NCBI GenBank assembly: GCA_900539095.1
Contig: UQAR01000055.1
Span: forward strand, 1 to 14,942
Reading direction: 5' to 3'
Source of the DNA: an uncultured Ruminococcus sp.
GTDB lineage: Bacteria; Bacillota; Clostridia; Oscillospirales; Ruminococcaceae
Length of the DNA stretch: 14,942 nucleotides
Under the pieces are notes generated by a model. That model was not told the DNA's origin. It saw only the letters and a list, made by a program, of their open reading frames with translations, and did not search any database. The translations under genes and the position numbers were made by a program. Shown piece by piece: positions 1-7,819 of the stretch. Position 1 is the stretch's first letter. Every line of letters begins with the position of its first letter.

Positions 1-339
1 AGTCTGGGCCGTGTCTCAGTCCCAATGTGGCCGTTCAACCTCTCAGTCCGGCTACTGATCGTCGCCTTGGTAAGCCGTTACCTTACCAACTAGCTAATCA
101 GACGCGAGCTCATCTTTCAGCGATAAATCTTTGATAACAAAATCATGCGGTTCCGTTATGTTATGCGGTATTAACGATCGTTTCCAATCGGTATCCCCCT
201 CTGAAAGGCAGATTGCTCACGTGTTACTCACCCGTCCGCCACTAGATCAGAAAAGCAAGCTCTTCTTCTCTCGTTCGACTTGCATGTGTTAAGCGTGCCG
301 CCAGCGTTCGTCCTGAGCCAGGATCAAACTCTTAATTAA
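1..339 (-). rRNA. rrs: 16S ribosomal RNA, 5' part only (cut by the contig edge)
   Basis: The strand contains the complement of the universal bacterial 16S 5' primer site (AGAGTTTGATCCTGGCTCAG, reading down from 332), so the mature 5' end should lie near 339. Further in are the complements of other conserved 16S blocks. The window begins at about E. coli position 340, just before the ACTCCTACGGGAGG block. Only the first fifth of the gene (V1-V2 region) is present. The variable regions look like Ruminococcus or a relative, but I cannot assign a species by eye. Stopping inside 16S is what a short-read assembly does at a multicopy rRNA operon. Confidence 0.97.
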
Positions 340-541
340 AGTTGTATATCAAAAGCATCTCTGCTCTTGTTATCCTGTTTCAGTTCTTTCACTGAACGTA
401 CATTTCTTTTACGTCTTTATGTTAGACCTTTAATTCTTTCTCTCAAAAGAATCTCTCAAGGGTTTCGTACTTTTCGTCTTTGTTCAATTTTCAAGATGCT
501 GTTCTTCGTTACTCTTCACTTTCGTGTTGTGCAACTTTTAC
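340..541 (-). other. Transcribed leader of the rRNA operon
   Basis: This stretch lies between the most proximal rRNA promoter and the 16S 5' end and has no credible gene. A CTTGAAAATTGAACA motif (complement of 481-495) resembles the conserved leader/boxA-type element of Firmicute rRNA operons. A small 6-bp hairpin, TTCAGT/ACTGAA, sits at 379-396. Its role as processing or antitermination leader is inferred from position. Confidence 0.7.
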
Positions 542-570
542 ATTATATCACACTTTTTATCTTTTGTCAA
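542..570 (-). promoter_or_regulatory. rRNA promoter P3 (proximal)
   Basis: Reading the minus strand, TTGACA (570-565), a 17-bp spacer, then TATAAT (547-542): a perfect sigma-A match. TGA directly precedes the -10 (extended -10). A-rich tracts upstream (about 571-605) could act as an UP element. The -35 context GGGGTTGACAAAAG is shared with P1. Confidence 0.93.
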
Positions 571-655
571 CCCCTTTTCTGAAGTTTTTTCAAAAAAGTT
601 TTTGACTTTCGATCTCTTTGTGATCTCTAATGTGCTGTCTTAAATCAGCTTATCT

Positions 656-684
656 ATTATATCATATCAGCTAAGCTTTGTCAA
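656..684 (-). promoter_or_regulatory. rRNA promoter P2 (middle)
   Basis: Minus strand: TTGACA (684-679), 17-bp spacer, TATAAT (661-656), again a perfect match with TGA before the -10. It lies 114 bp upstream of P3 and points at the 16S gene. Confidence 0.92.
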
Positions 685-809
685 GACTTTTCTTTGTGAA
701 TTCTTTATGAACTCGCTTTCAAGCTACTCCTTCGGCTCTCTCGTTCTCCCGAACTTCTTGCTTTCTCGTTTCGCTCTCTTTCGTCCCCCTCTCTCGAGGC
801 GACTTGTTT

Positions 810-838
810 ATTTTATCACCTTTTTGCACTTTTGTCAA
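810..838 (-). promoter_or_regulatory. rRNA promoter P1 (distal) with an A-rich upstream tract
   Basis: Minus strand: TTGACA (838-833), 17-bp spacer, TAAAAT (815-810), with TGA before the -10. The sequence upstream of the -35 (about 841-900) is very A-rich on this strand, as expected of an UP element. The -35 region and much of the spacer match P3, suggesting duplication. The stretch between P1 and P2 (about 700-800) is purine-rich and U-poor in the transcript. Confidence 0.9.
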
Positions 839-904
839 CCCCTTTTTCCCTCTTCTATCTTTTTTATATTTTATTTCACCTTTTTTTCGTTCTTTTTGGG
901 CAGG

Positions 905-958
905 TTGTCGAAGATAACGACAAAAGCGGTGCAGATTTTATACTCTGACACCGCTTTT
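905..958 (-). terminator. Rho-independent terminator of mfd, with a second small hairpin
   Basis: The arms AAAAGCGGTG (922-931) and CACCGCTTTT (949-958) pair perfectly. Inner CAGA/TCTG pairing (932-935 with 944-947) continues the stem past one bulged base. On the minus strand the stem runs into TTTTGTCGTT. A second hairpin, TTGTCG/CGACAA (905-910 with 918-923), follows immediately. It lies 17 nt past the mfd stop codon and separates mfd from the rRNA promoters. Confidence 0.85.
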
Positions 959-974
959 CGTTCTTGATAACCCT

Positions 975-3900
975 TTATTTATTATCTCTCATTATTTTAA
1001 CTGTATCCGACATAAGATCGGCTGCTTTCTGCTTTTTGTCCAACGTCACCGCAAAATACGGCTTATCTCCGTCAAAGAAACGTATCCTATTCTTATATGC
1101 ACCATACAAAGCCTGTATCTGCTCCACTTCAGGCGACTGCACAAAGAACAGCACCTTGTCCCCTCTTTGTGTGATCTCCTTTATGCCTATCTTTGACGCT
1201 GTATTTCTTGTAAGTGCAACGTTCACAAGTCCCAGCACTGATTTCGGTGGGTCGCCGTATCTGTCTATAAGCTCGTCGATAACGTCCCTTGAGTCCTCTT
1301 CGCTGCCTATGGACGCTATTTTCCTATAGCAATCTATCCTCTGCGACAGATTTTCTATATAATGGTCTGGTATAAATGCATCTATGGAGATATCCACCAA
1401 ACAGTCCTCAGGTGACGGCGGCAAAGCCTCGCCCTTTTGTTCAGCAATAGCCTCATTAAGCAATCTCAGATACATATCATAGCCTACAGCCTCCATATGA
1501 CCATGCTGTTTACCGCTTAGTATCGAGCCTGCACCTCTTATCTCAAGGTCACGCAACGCTATCCTGAAACCTGAGCCGAACTGCGTGAACTCTCTTATTG
1601 CGTCAAGCCTTTTTGCAGCCACCTCGGTGAGCACCTTGCCTCTTTTAAAGGTAAAGTAAGCAAAAGCACGGCGGTTTGATCTTCCCACACGTCCTCTAAG
1701 CTGATAAAGCTGAGAAAGTCCCAGTCTGTCAGCGTCCTCTATAATTAGCGTATTTACATTAGGCACATCTACTCCAGTTTCGATTATGGTGGTGCAGACC
1801 AGTATATCTATCTCTCTGTCGCAAAGCTGACGCCATATTTCCGACAGCTCCGCCTCAGGCATCTGACCATGTGCATAAGCTATCCTTGCGTCAGGCAGCA
1901 GCTGAGAAAGCTGATTTGCCGTCATCATGATAGTTTCCACCCTGTTGTGGATATAATAAACCTGACCGCCTCTACGCAGCTCCTTGCTTATTGCCTGAGC
2001 AATAACGCCCATGTTATGCTCGATAACGTAAGTCTGAACAGGGTGTCTGTCCATAGGCGGTTCTTCAATGACCGACATATCTCGTATACCGCTCATTGCC
2101 ATATTCAGCGTTCTCGGTATCGGGGTAGCGGAAAGCGTGAGCACGTCCACGCCCTTGAAAGTTTCCTTGAATTTCTCCTTATGTGCAACGCCGAAACGCT
2201 GCTCCTCGTCTATGATAACAAGGCCCAAATCCTTGAACTTCACGTCTTTCTGCACCAATCTGTGTGTGCCTATGATAAGGTCGATAGTGCCACGGTTCAG
2301 CTCTCTTATTATCTGCTGCTGTTCCTTTGGTTTTCTAAATCTTGAAAGCAATTCCACTTTCACAGGAAAATGCTCGAAACGCTTTATCGCCGTCTGATAA
2401 TGCTGCCATGCAAGCACCGTTGTCGGCACAAGTATGGCGACCTGTTTGTTGTCAAGCATACACTTGAACGCCGCACGAAGAGCGACTTCCGTTTTGCCGA
2501 ACCCAACATCTCCGCAAAGCAGTCTGTCCATTGGCGACGGCTTTTCCATATCCGTCTTTATCTCTTGGATAGACCTAAGCTGGTCATCGGTTTCCTGATA
2601 GTCGAAACGCTCTTCAAAATCCGCCTGCCAGTCATTGTCAGGTGAAAAAGCAAATCCCTTTGCCATTTGTCTTTCGGCATAAAGCTTTGTAAGCTCCTCC
2701 GCCATATCTTTTACGGCAGATTTTACTCTGTTTCGTGTCTTTGTCCACTCCATAGAATTGAGCTTGTTGAGCTTTACAGCCCCGTCATCTCTAGGACCTA
2801 TATATCTTGACACCAAGTCAAGCTGAGTAACAGGCACATAGAGCACGTCTGAGCCTGCATATTTTATGGTGATATAATCCTTCGTCACGCCGTTGGTTTC
2901 GATATTTCTAATGCCTGAAAATCTTCCTATGCCGTACATAGCGTGAACAACAAGGTCGCCTGTCTGTATATCCGAAAGGCTTTTTATCTCTTCTCCTGCC
3001 TTGTGGCGAGATTTTCTCTTCTTTGCACTCATGGCTTTCATCTGAGTGATAGCCGCACAGCCTATGTCAGGATAATCAAATCCGCCTGACAGACAGCCCG
3101 TCCGCAGATAAACTTTTCCCTTTATTATCTCGCTGTTTTCCGTGAGTATCTCCGCCGCAATGCCTGCGTCATTAAGGTCCTTATTTATAATAGGCAGAGT
3201 TTTTTCCGAGCCTGCCAGCACAACGGTACAATAACCCTGAGAGCAGAGATTTTTCAGTTCTTCCTCAAGATTTATGATATTTCCACCCCAAGCCGCAGTC
3301 TGTCGGCAGTCGGTATTGATAAGCTTTTTGAACTTCACACCGTTATTTGAACGCATAAAACTGTCAAGAAAGACCGACTTCATCTGCGTTATTTTCAGCT
3401 CTGCCTGTGGGATATCAAGGAAAAATCCCTCCAGTTTTTTGAAGAGTATTCCGTCGTCATAAAGCAGTTTCATATCCTCGGCAAGTTGAGCAAGGGCAGC
3501 CTTGCCCTTTTCGATACAATTTGTATACTCCGACACAAGGCACACACCGCTTTGAAAATAGTCAAAAATGGTGGTGAGCTTATCATAGCACACAGTATAA
3601 TACTTATCAAGATTAGTGAGGGTGATACCGCTCTGAGCCGTTTCAATATCTCTTGATATATTCGTTCTTATCTTGTCGGTGCGGTTTCCACGAACAGACT
3701 TAGACAGAGCCTCCAGCTTTGCCACAAGCTCGTTTGTATCAGGAAAAATTATCTCCAGTGCAGGAAAAACTGTTATCTCGTCTATAGGGTCAGTACGCCT
3801 TTGGCTTTCAGGGTCAAAGTATGAAAGTGAATCTATCTCATCGCCCCAAAGCTCTATTCTCACAGGGCGTGACTCCTGCACAGGGAAAATATCGGCGATA

Positions 3901-4430
3901 GAACCTCTCACAGAAAACTGTGCCTGACCCTCAACCTGATCTGTTCTTGTATATCCGCCTGCAAGCAGCTTGTTCGTAAGCTCCTCAAGGCTGAGTTCGC
4001 CCCCTGTTTTTATCTCGAAGGAAAACTCTTTCAGCTTATCCTGCGGGATAGTTCCCTGCAAGCAAGCCTCCATGCTTGCAGCGATTATCTTGCACTTGCC
4101 CTGAGTGATGAGAGAAAGAGCCTCCAGTCTTTTGTGCTCATATTCTCTTGAAACGCCCTCCATGTATGCAAAGTTCAGATCTTTTGCAGGAAAAACGCAG
4201 GCAAGCTGTTCCCCTGCCATTTCGTTTATATCCCCTGTCATTCTTATGGCTGACGCCTCGTCGTCGCATATAACAAGGCAAGGGGAAAGCCTGCTTAGAG
4301 CCATTGCGGTCTGAGCCTTGTGTATATTTGAAACGCCCGTGACCGCACATGGGGTAAACCCTTTGAGCAGGCAGTTTTTCACATCTTTATAAAAGCCAAG
4401 ACGGCTCGCCATTTCGTAAAAAATATTCAT
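975..4430 (-). CDS. mfd: Transcription-repair coupling factor Mfd
   Basis: Mfd is a cytoplasmic ATP-driven DNA translocase. It removes RNA polymerase stalled at lesions and recruits UvrA to start nucleotide excision repair. At 1151 residues the protein matches the usual family length (E. coli about 1148). Visible parts in order are a UvrB-like N-terminal half (about 1-350), an RNA-polymerase-interacting CarD-like domain beginning near 485 (GDLVVHAMYGIGRFSGI), a RecG-like helicase core with Walker A GDVGFGKTE near 640, a DEEQ box near 740 and SATPIPRTL soon after, then the C-terminal TRCF domain. The start has a GGAG site 9 nt upstream. It follows pth by 26 nt on the same strand, so the two are almost certainly cotranscribed, as in many Firmicutes. 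No defect is visible. Confidence 0.98.
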   Translation of the reverse strand: MNIFYEMASRLGFYKDVKNCLLKGFTPCAVTGVSNIHKAQTAMALSRLSPCLVICDDEASAIRMTGDINEMAGEQLACVFPAKDLNFAYMEGVSREYEHKRLEALSLITQGKCKIIAASMEACLQGTIPQDKLKEFSFEIKTGGELSLEELTNKLLAGGYTRTDQVEGQAQFSVRGSIADIFPVQESRPVRIELWGDEIDSLSYFDPESQRRTDPIDEITVFPALEIIFPDTNELVAKLEALSKSVRGNRTDKIRTNISRDIETAQSGITLTNLDKYYTVCYDKLTTIFDYFQSGVCLVSEYTNCIEKGKAALAQLAEDMKLLYDDGILFKKLEGFFLDIPQAELKITQMKSVFLDSFMRSNNGVKFKKLINTDCRQTAAWGGNIINLEEELKNLCSQGYCTVVLAGSEKTLPIINKDLNDAGIAAEILTENSEIIKGKVYLRTGCLSGGFDYPDIGCAAITQMKAMSAKKRKSRHKAGEEIKSLSDIQTGDLVVHAMYGIGRFSGIRNIETNGVTKDYITIKYAGSDVLYVPVTQLDLVSRYIGPRDDGAVKLNKLNSMEWTKTRNRVKSAVKDMAEELTKLYAERQMAKGFAFSPDNDWQADFEERFDYQETDDQLRSIQEIKTDMEKPSPMDRLLCGDVGFGKTEVALRAAFKCMLDNKQVAILVPTTVLAWQHYQTAIKRFEHFPVKVELLSRFRKPKEQQQIIRELNRGTIDLIIGTHRLVQKDVKFKDLGLVIIDEEQRFGVAHKEKFKETFKGVDVLTLSATPIPRTLNMAMSGIRDMSVIEEPPMDRHPVQTYVIEHNMGVIAQAISKELRRGGQVYYIHNRVETIMMTANQLSQLLPDARIAYAHGQMPEAELSEIWRQLCDREIDILVCTTIIETGVDVPNVNTLIIEDADRLGLSQLYQLRGRVGRSNRRAFAYFTFKRGKVLTEVAAKRLDAIREFTQFGSGFRIALRDLEIRGAGSILSGKQHGHMEAVGYDMYLRLLNEAIAEQKGEALPPSPEDCLVDISIDAFIPDHYIENLSQRIDCYRKIASIGSEEDSRDVIDELIDRYGDPPKSVLGLVNVALTRNTASKIGIKEITQRGDKVLFFVQSPEVEQIQALYGAYKNRIRFFDGDKPYFAVTLDKKQKAADLMSDTVKIMRDNK

Positions 4431-4456
4431 CTTGCTGTTCTCCGAAAAAAATATGC

Positions 4457-5080
4457 TTAATTGAACTTGTTCATAGCCTCGTTTATCTTGCCCTGCACCA
4501 TAAGCTCCACAGCCTCGCAGGTGTTTTTATCCACATCAGAAAGCTTTTTCATTTCCTCGTCAGTGAATCTTGAAAGCACCCAATCAGCCAAGTTGTAATC
4601 AGGGTGAGGCTTTTTGCCCACGCCTATTTTTACCCTTGGGAAATCCTGACCTCCGCACAGTGCAATGATGCTTTTTATGCCGTTATGACCCCCAGCCGAG
4701 CCGTTTCTGCGTATCCTCATTTTGCCCACGTCAAGTGAGATATCGTCATAGACCACGATAACATTTTCCAATGGTATATCATAAAAATCCATAGCGTCGC
4801 TGACAGCCTCACCGCTGTTGTTCATAAAAGTCTCAGGTTTCATTATAAGGCAGTTTTTGCCGCCTATTATAGCACGGGCGATAAGAGCCTTGAACTTATG
4901 TGTATTCACCGAAAAGCCGTATTTCTTTTCCATAGCCGCAACCGCAAGAAAGCCTGCGTTATGGCGTGTATTCTCATAAGCCACGCCTGGGTTGCCAAGC
5001 CCCACGATAATATACTCAGGCTTGCCCATAGCCGTTTCCCTCTCAGCAGACAATTTCTTTAATTTCTCGAATATATCCAT
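4457..5080 (-). CDS. pth: Peptidyl-tRNA hydrolase
   Basis: Pth is a cytosolic esterase that cleaves peptidyl-tRNA released by abortive translation, recycling tRNA. The family motifs are clear: GLGNPG at 27-32, NTRHNAGF with the catalytic histidine at residue 40, MNNSGEAV at 86-93, YDDISLDVGK at 111-120 with the catalytic aspartate, and GSAGGHNGIKSI. It has 207 residues against about 194 in E. coli. The extra length is mainly an N-terminal extension of roughly 20 residues, which is probably genuine because the AGGAG site lies 8 nt before this ATG and none precedes the internal Met18. It heads a pth-mfd operon from a consensus promoter at 5202-5230. Confidence 0.97.
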   Translation of the reverse strand: MDIFEKLKKLSAERETAMGKPEYIIVGLGNPGVAYENTRHNAGFLAVAAMEKKYGFSVNTHKFKALIARAIIGGKNCLIMKPETFMNNSGEAVSDAMDFYDIPLENVIVVYDDISLDVGKMRIRRNGSAGGHNGIKSIIALCGGQDFPRVKIGVGKKPHPDYNLADWVLSRFTDEEMKKLSDVDKNTCEAVELMVQGKINEAMNKFN

Positions 5081-5143
5081 TGTAAATTCTCCTATCTTTT
5101 ATAATATGTCAGCCCCGACAGCTTATTCTATCCACGCACAATA

Positions 5144-5168
5144 ACCCCGTCTTTATGCAAGACGGGGT
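5144..5168 (-). other. Perfect stem-loop in the pth 5' untranslated region
   Basis: ACCCCGTCTT (5144-5153) pairs perfectly with AAGACGGGGT (5159-5168) around a 5-nt loop. No U-tract follows on either strand, so it is not a standard terminator. It falls about 27 nt into the transcript predicted from the promoter at 5202-5230 and may protect the mRNA 5' end; that role is inferred. Confidence 0.7.
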
Positions 5169-5175
5169 ATAAACA

Positions 5176-5201
5176 AAAGCCGACATTTTACTGTCGGCTT
5201 T
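5176..5201 (-). terminator. Rho-independent terminator after glmU
   Basis: The arms AAAGCCGACA (5176-5185) and TGTCGGCTTT (5192-5201) form a 10-bp perfect stem with a 6-nt loop. The minus-strand transcript then reads TTTTGTTTATA. It lies about 104 nt beyond the glmU stop codon. Its upstream edge touches the -10 box of the pth promoter. Confidence 0.8.
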
Positions 5202-5230
5202 ATTATAGCATATGAAATTTTGTTTGTCAA
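5202..5230 (-). promoter_or_regulatory. Consensus sigma-A promoter for pth-mfd
   Basis: Minus strand: TTGACA (5230-5225), 17-bp spacer ending in TGC (extended -10), TATAAT (5207-5202). Transcription should begin near 5195, inside the 5' arm of the adjacent terminator stem, leaving about 115 nt of 5' UTR. Confidence 0.88.
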
Positions 5231-5304
5231 ACGAAAAATGAATAAAATCAGCAGAAAGCAAAAGCATGTGACTGTTCGTTCACACTCAAAGCTAATATCC
5301 GCTC

Positions 5305-6732
5305 TTACTTCTCCTCAGACTTGCCGTGGATAGCCTCGAACTTTTCTGTTCTCGCCTTGAGTTTCTTCTCGGCGTAGCCCTCTTTGATAGTCTCTCTGCC
5401 ACGCTCGATAGCAAGTGCATTGTCAGGAATATCAGTTGTGATAGTAGAGCCTGCCGCTGTGTATGCACCCTTGCCAACTCTTACAGGTGCAACAAGGTTT
5501 GTGTTGCAGCCTATGAAAGCATTGTCCTCGATAACAGTTCTGAACTTCTTGTCGCCGTTGTAGTTTACTGTTACAACGCCGCAGCCGAAGTTTACGTTTG
5601 CTCCAACGTCAGAATCACCGATGTATGTAAGATGTGCGACCGCTGTGTATTCGCCGATAGTGGAGTTCTTTATCTCCACAAAGTCGCCTATCTTCGCACC
5701 CTTCTTGATGTGCGAATTAGGTCTGAGCTGAACATAAGGTCCTATCTTAACGTCGTCCTCGATAACGGACTCATAAGCCTGAACGTTGTTGAGGTTTACG
5801 CCGTTTCCAACCGTTGTGTTCTCTATTATGCAGTTGTTGCCGATGTTGCAGTTCTCGCCGATAGTGGTGTTTCCTCTGAGGATAACGCCGCTGTGTATCT
5901 TTGTTCCGTGACCGATAGTAACATTGTTTCCAATAGAAACGCCATCTGTGCAGCAGAACTCGATACCCTCGTCAAGCCACTTTCCTATTATCTCATATCT
6001 TGCGATATCATTCAGTGCAAGCAGACCACGTCTGTCATTTGCTCCCAGTGCAACATGAGGGTTAGCCGAAATAAATGCGTCAGCCTTTTTGCCCTTTGCA
6101 ATAAGCAGCTCAATGCAGTCTGTAAGATAATATTCGCCCTGAGCGTTCTCAGGCTTTATGTCAAAAAGGACTTCCAGCAGATCAGCCGTCTTGAACCAGT
6201 AGCAGCCTGAGTTTATCTCAGTGATAGCAAGCTGCATAGGAGTGCAGTCCTTGTGCTCAACTATTCCAGAAATACCGTCCTCAGTGCGGATTATCCTGCC
6301 GTAGCCGGTAGGATTCTCAACTCTTGATGTAACTACCGTTACGCCGCAGTCCTTCTCTGTGTGCAGTTCAAGTGCACCATTTATTGTTTCAGCGTCAATA
6401 AAAGGAGCGTCGCCGCAAAGTATTAGTGTGTTTCCCTCAGCGTGAGCCTTAAGGAAATCAGCCGCCTGCATAACAGCATGACCTGTGCCAAGACGTTCTT
6501 CCTGCATAACAGTGCAGATATTAGCCTTTGACTTTCTATCTGCAAGATAATCCTCTATCTGCTGACCCTCATAGCCCTTTACAACGCAGATATCGTCAAG
6601 TTCTGCATTCTCGCAGGCTGTCAGCACCCACTCAAGCATAGGCTCGCCTATAACGTTGCACAAAGCCTTTGGCATATTGGTTTTCATTCTCTTGCCCTGT
6701 CCGCCGGCAAGAATAATAACATTGTTCTCCAT
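5305..6732 (-). CDS. glmU: Bifunctional GlmU: UDP-GlcNAc pyrophosphorylase / glucosamine-1-phosphate acetyltransferase
   Basis: GlmU acetylates glucosamine-1-phosphate and then couples it to UTP, giving UDP-GlcNAc for peptidoglycan. The N-terminal uridyltransferase domain starts with LAGGQGKRMKTNMPKAL (about 8-24), where the usual LAAG is LAGG. GDAPF near residue 106 carries the metal-binding aspartate. From about 255 onward the protein is a left-handed beta helix of hexapeptide repeats (IGNNVTIGHGTKI and similar). VAHLTYIGDSDVG near 365 carries the expected acetyltransferase histidine. Its 475 residues suit the family (E. coli 456). The AAAGGAA site lies 8 nt before the ATG. It is transcribed from the promoter at 6801-6829, and no prs gene follows it. 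Confidence 0.97.
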   Translation of the reverse strand: MENNVIILAGGQGKRMKTNMPKALCNVIGEPMLEWVLTACENAELDDICVVKGYEGQQIEDYLADRKSKANICTVMQEERLGTGHAVMQAADFLKAHAEGNTLILCGDAPFIDAETINGALELHTEKDCGVTVVTSRVENPTGYGRIIRTEDGISGIVEHKDCTPMQLAITEINSGCYWFKTADLLEVLFDIKPENAQGEYYLTDCIELLIAKGKKADAFISANPHVALGANDRRGLLALNDIARYEIIGKWLDEGIEFCCTDGVSIGNNVTIGHGTKIHSGVILRGNTTIGENCNIGNNCIIENTTVGNGVNLNNVQAYESVIEDDVKIGPYVQLRPNSHIKKGAKIGDFVEIKNSTIGEYTAVAHLTYIGDSDVGANVNFGCGVVTVNYNGDKKFRTVIEDNAFIGCNTNLVAPVRVGKGAYTAAGSTITTDIPDNALAIERGRETIKEGYAEKKLKARTEKFEAIHGKSEEK

Positions 6733-6800
6733 AATACAAATTCCTTTCAGACTTATCCCACAAAATAAAGCAGCGGCACAAAACGCACCATTGCCTTTTT

Positions 6801-6829
6801 ATTATAATACCCTTGGGATAAAAAGTCAA
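6801..6829 (-). promoter_or_regulatory. glmU promoter
   Basis: Minus strand: TTGACT (6829-6824), 17-bp spacer, TATAAT (6806-6801), about 60 nt before the glmU start codon. It diverges from the araC-type promoter at 6899-6927. Confidence 0.85.
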
Positions 6830-6850
6830 CAGTAAAGTTCACATTTTATC

Positions 6851-6868
6851 TGATATTCTGTAATATCA
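6851..6868. promoter_or_regulatory. Inverted repeat between divergent promoters, candidate operator
   Basis: TGATATT (6851-6857) and AATATCA (6862-6868) are perfect 7-bp arms around CTGT. The site lies 21 bp beyond the glmU -35 and 30 bp beyond the araC-type -35, a usual place for a shared regulator. Function is inferred. Confidence 0.4.
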
Positions 6869-6898
6869 TACCTGAGCCGACGGGGCAAAATTCCGCTC

Positions 6899-6927
6899 TT
6901 GACAACATATTGCGGCACTGCTATAAT
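6899..6927 (+). promoter_or_regulatory. Consensus promoter of the AraC-type regulator
   Basis: TTGACA (6899-6904), 17-bp spacer ending in TGC, TATAAT (6922-6927): a perfect extended -10 sigma-A promoter. Transcription should begin near 6934, leaving about 55 nt of leader before the ATG at 6989. Confidence 0.9.
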
Positions 6928-6988
6928 AAAAGGTGTAAGAAATATGTTCATATATTGCAGTTTTTCTGCTTGGATATGGGGGAAATTT

Positions 6989-7807
6989 ATGCAAAAACAA
7001 TTCTATCCTGTTATCGGTATGGAAAAAGCCCTGCCGTTCTATATCGTTGGTATCGGCGTGAACTGCTGGCAGTTCCCTGTCAGCCGACCTGAGGGCTATG
7101 ACTACCCCCAGCTGTTCATCTGTCTTGAAGGCGAGGGCGAGATAACAGTGGACGGAAAGACCGTGAAGGTAGTGCCGGACAGCATTTTCTACATTCCGCC
7201 TCACTGCCCTCATGAATACAAAGCCACCACACATTCCTGGTATCTTGACTGGGTATGCTTTGACGGCAAACAGTCCCTTGATCTGCTGAAAGAATGGGAC
7301 CTTAACAGATTCCATTTCTTCCTTGACTGCGGCTCAGAGCGTATGCACAAGCTTTTCGACACCGCTTACTACACCATAAAAAGTGATAAGGTCTACGGCA
7401 ACTATTACGCCTCCGCACAGCTTTACGATATGCTCCTTGAATACCGCAAGCTTGCAGACGACAAGTTCCCATACAAGAGCCGTGTAAACTCCGACGCCGT
7501 TGCAAAGGTCATGAAATACACCGAAGAGAACTACTCAAAATCAATAAAGCTCGCCGACATGGCAGCGGTGGCAGGGGTATCAGAGCAGCACCTTTGCAGG
7601 CTTTTCAAGAAAAATTTCAGCATAAGACCAATGGAATATCTTAATACCGTGCGGATAAGCCACGCCAAAGAGCTGCTTACATACTCTTCAAAGACAGTGG
7701 CTGAGATAGCCTCGGAAACAGGTTTCAGCGACAGCTCATATTTTTATGTGGTGTTCAAAAAGCACGAGAATATTTCGCCTGCTGAATACAGGAAGATAAA
7801 GGCGTAA
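6989..7807 (+). CDS. AraC-family transcriptional regulator with N-terminal cupin domain
   Basis: A 272-residue cytosolic DNA-binding regulator. Residues from about 15 to 95 look like a cupin sensor domain (FICLEGEGEITVDGKTVKVVPDSIFYIPPHCPHEY). Residues 171-272 are the double helix-turn-helix domain with the family signature near the end (GFSDSSYFYVVFKKH.NISPAEYR). The start at 6989 is chosen because GGGGGA lies just upstream. The longer reading frame would begin with the TTG of the promoter -35 box at 6899, upstream of the expected transcript start. The cupin-HTH layout is typical of sugar-responsive regulators, but the ligand cannot be read from sequence. The next gene starts 12 nt later, so the two form a dicistron. 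GH130 lies beyond, on the opposite strand. Confidence 0.92.
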   Translation: MQKQFYPVIGMEKALPFYIVGIGVNCWQFPVSRPEGYDYPQLFICLEGEGEITVDGKTVKVVPDSIFYIPPHCPHEYKATTHSWYLDWVCFDGKQSLDLLKEWDLNRFHFFLDCGSERMHKLFDTAYYTIKSDKVYGNYYASAQLYDMLLEYRKLADDKFPYKSRVNSDAVAKVMKYTEENYSKSIKLADMAAVAGVSEQHLCRLFKKNFSIRPMEYLNTVRISHAKELLTYSSKTVAEIASETGFSDSSYFYVVFKKHENISPAEYRKIKA

Positions 7808-7819
7808 GGGGGAACGGAC

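Noticed and set aside
367..967. Two plus-strand open frames (71 and 86 codons) upstream of 16S
   Set aside because: They lie in the rRNA leader across the minus-strand promoters, and their Phe/Leu/Ser-rich translations simply reflect T-rich sequence.
1869..2645. Plus-strand open frames opposite mfd
   Set aside because: Shadow frames of the mfd helicase core, with no start signals and no recognisable protein features.
5144..5168. Second hairpin near pth as a tandem terminator
   Set aside because: The stem is perfect but neither side has a T-tract, and it falls inside the predicted pth leader.
5326..6210. Long open frame (294 codons) on the plus strand opposite glmU
   Set aside because: It is entirely antisense to glmU, whose motifs are intact. 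It has no ribosome binding site and shows the Cys/Ser/Val/Tyr-rich composition typical of a shadow frame.
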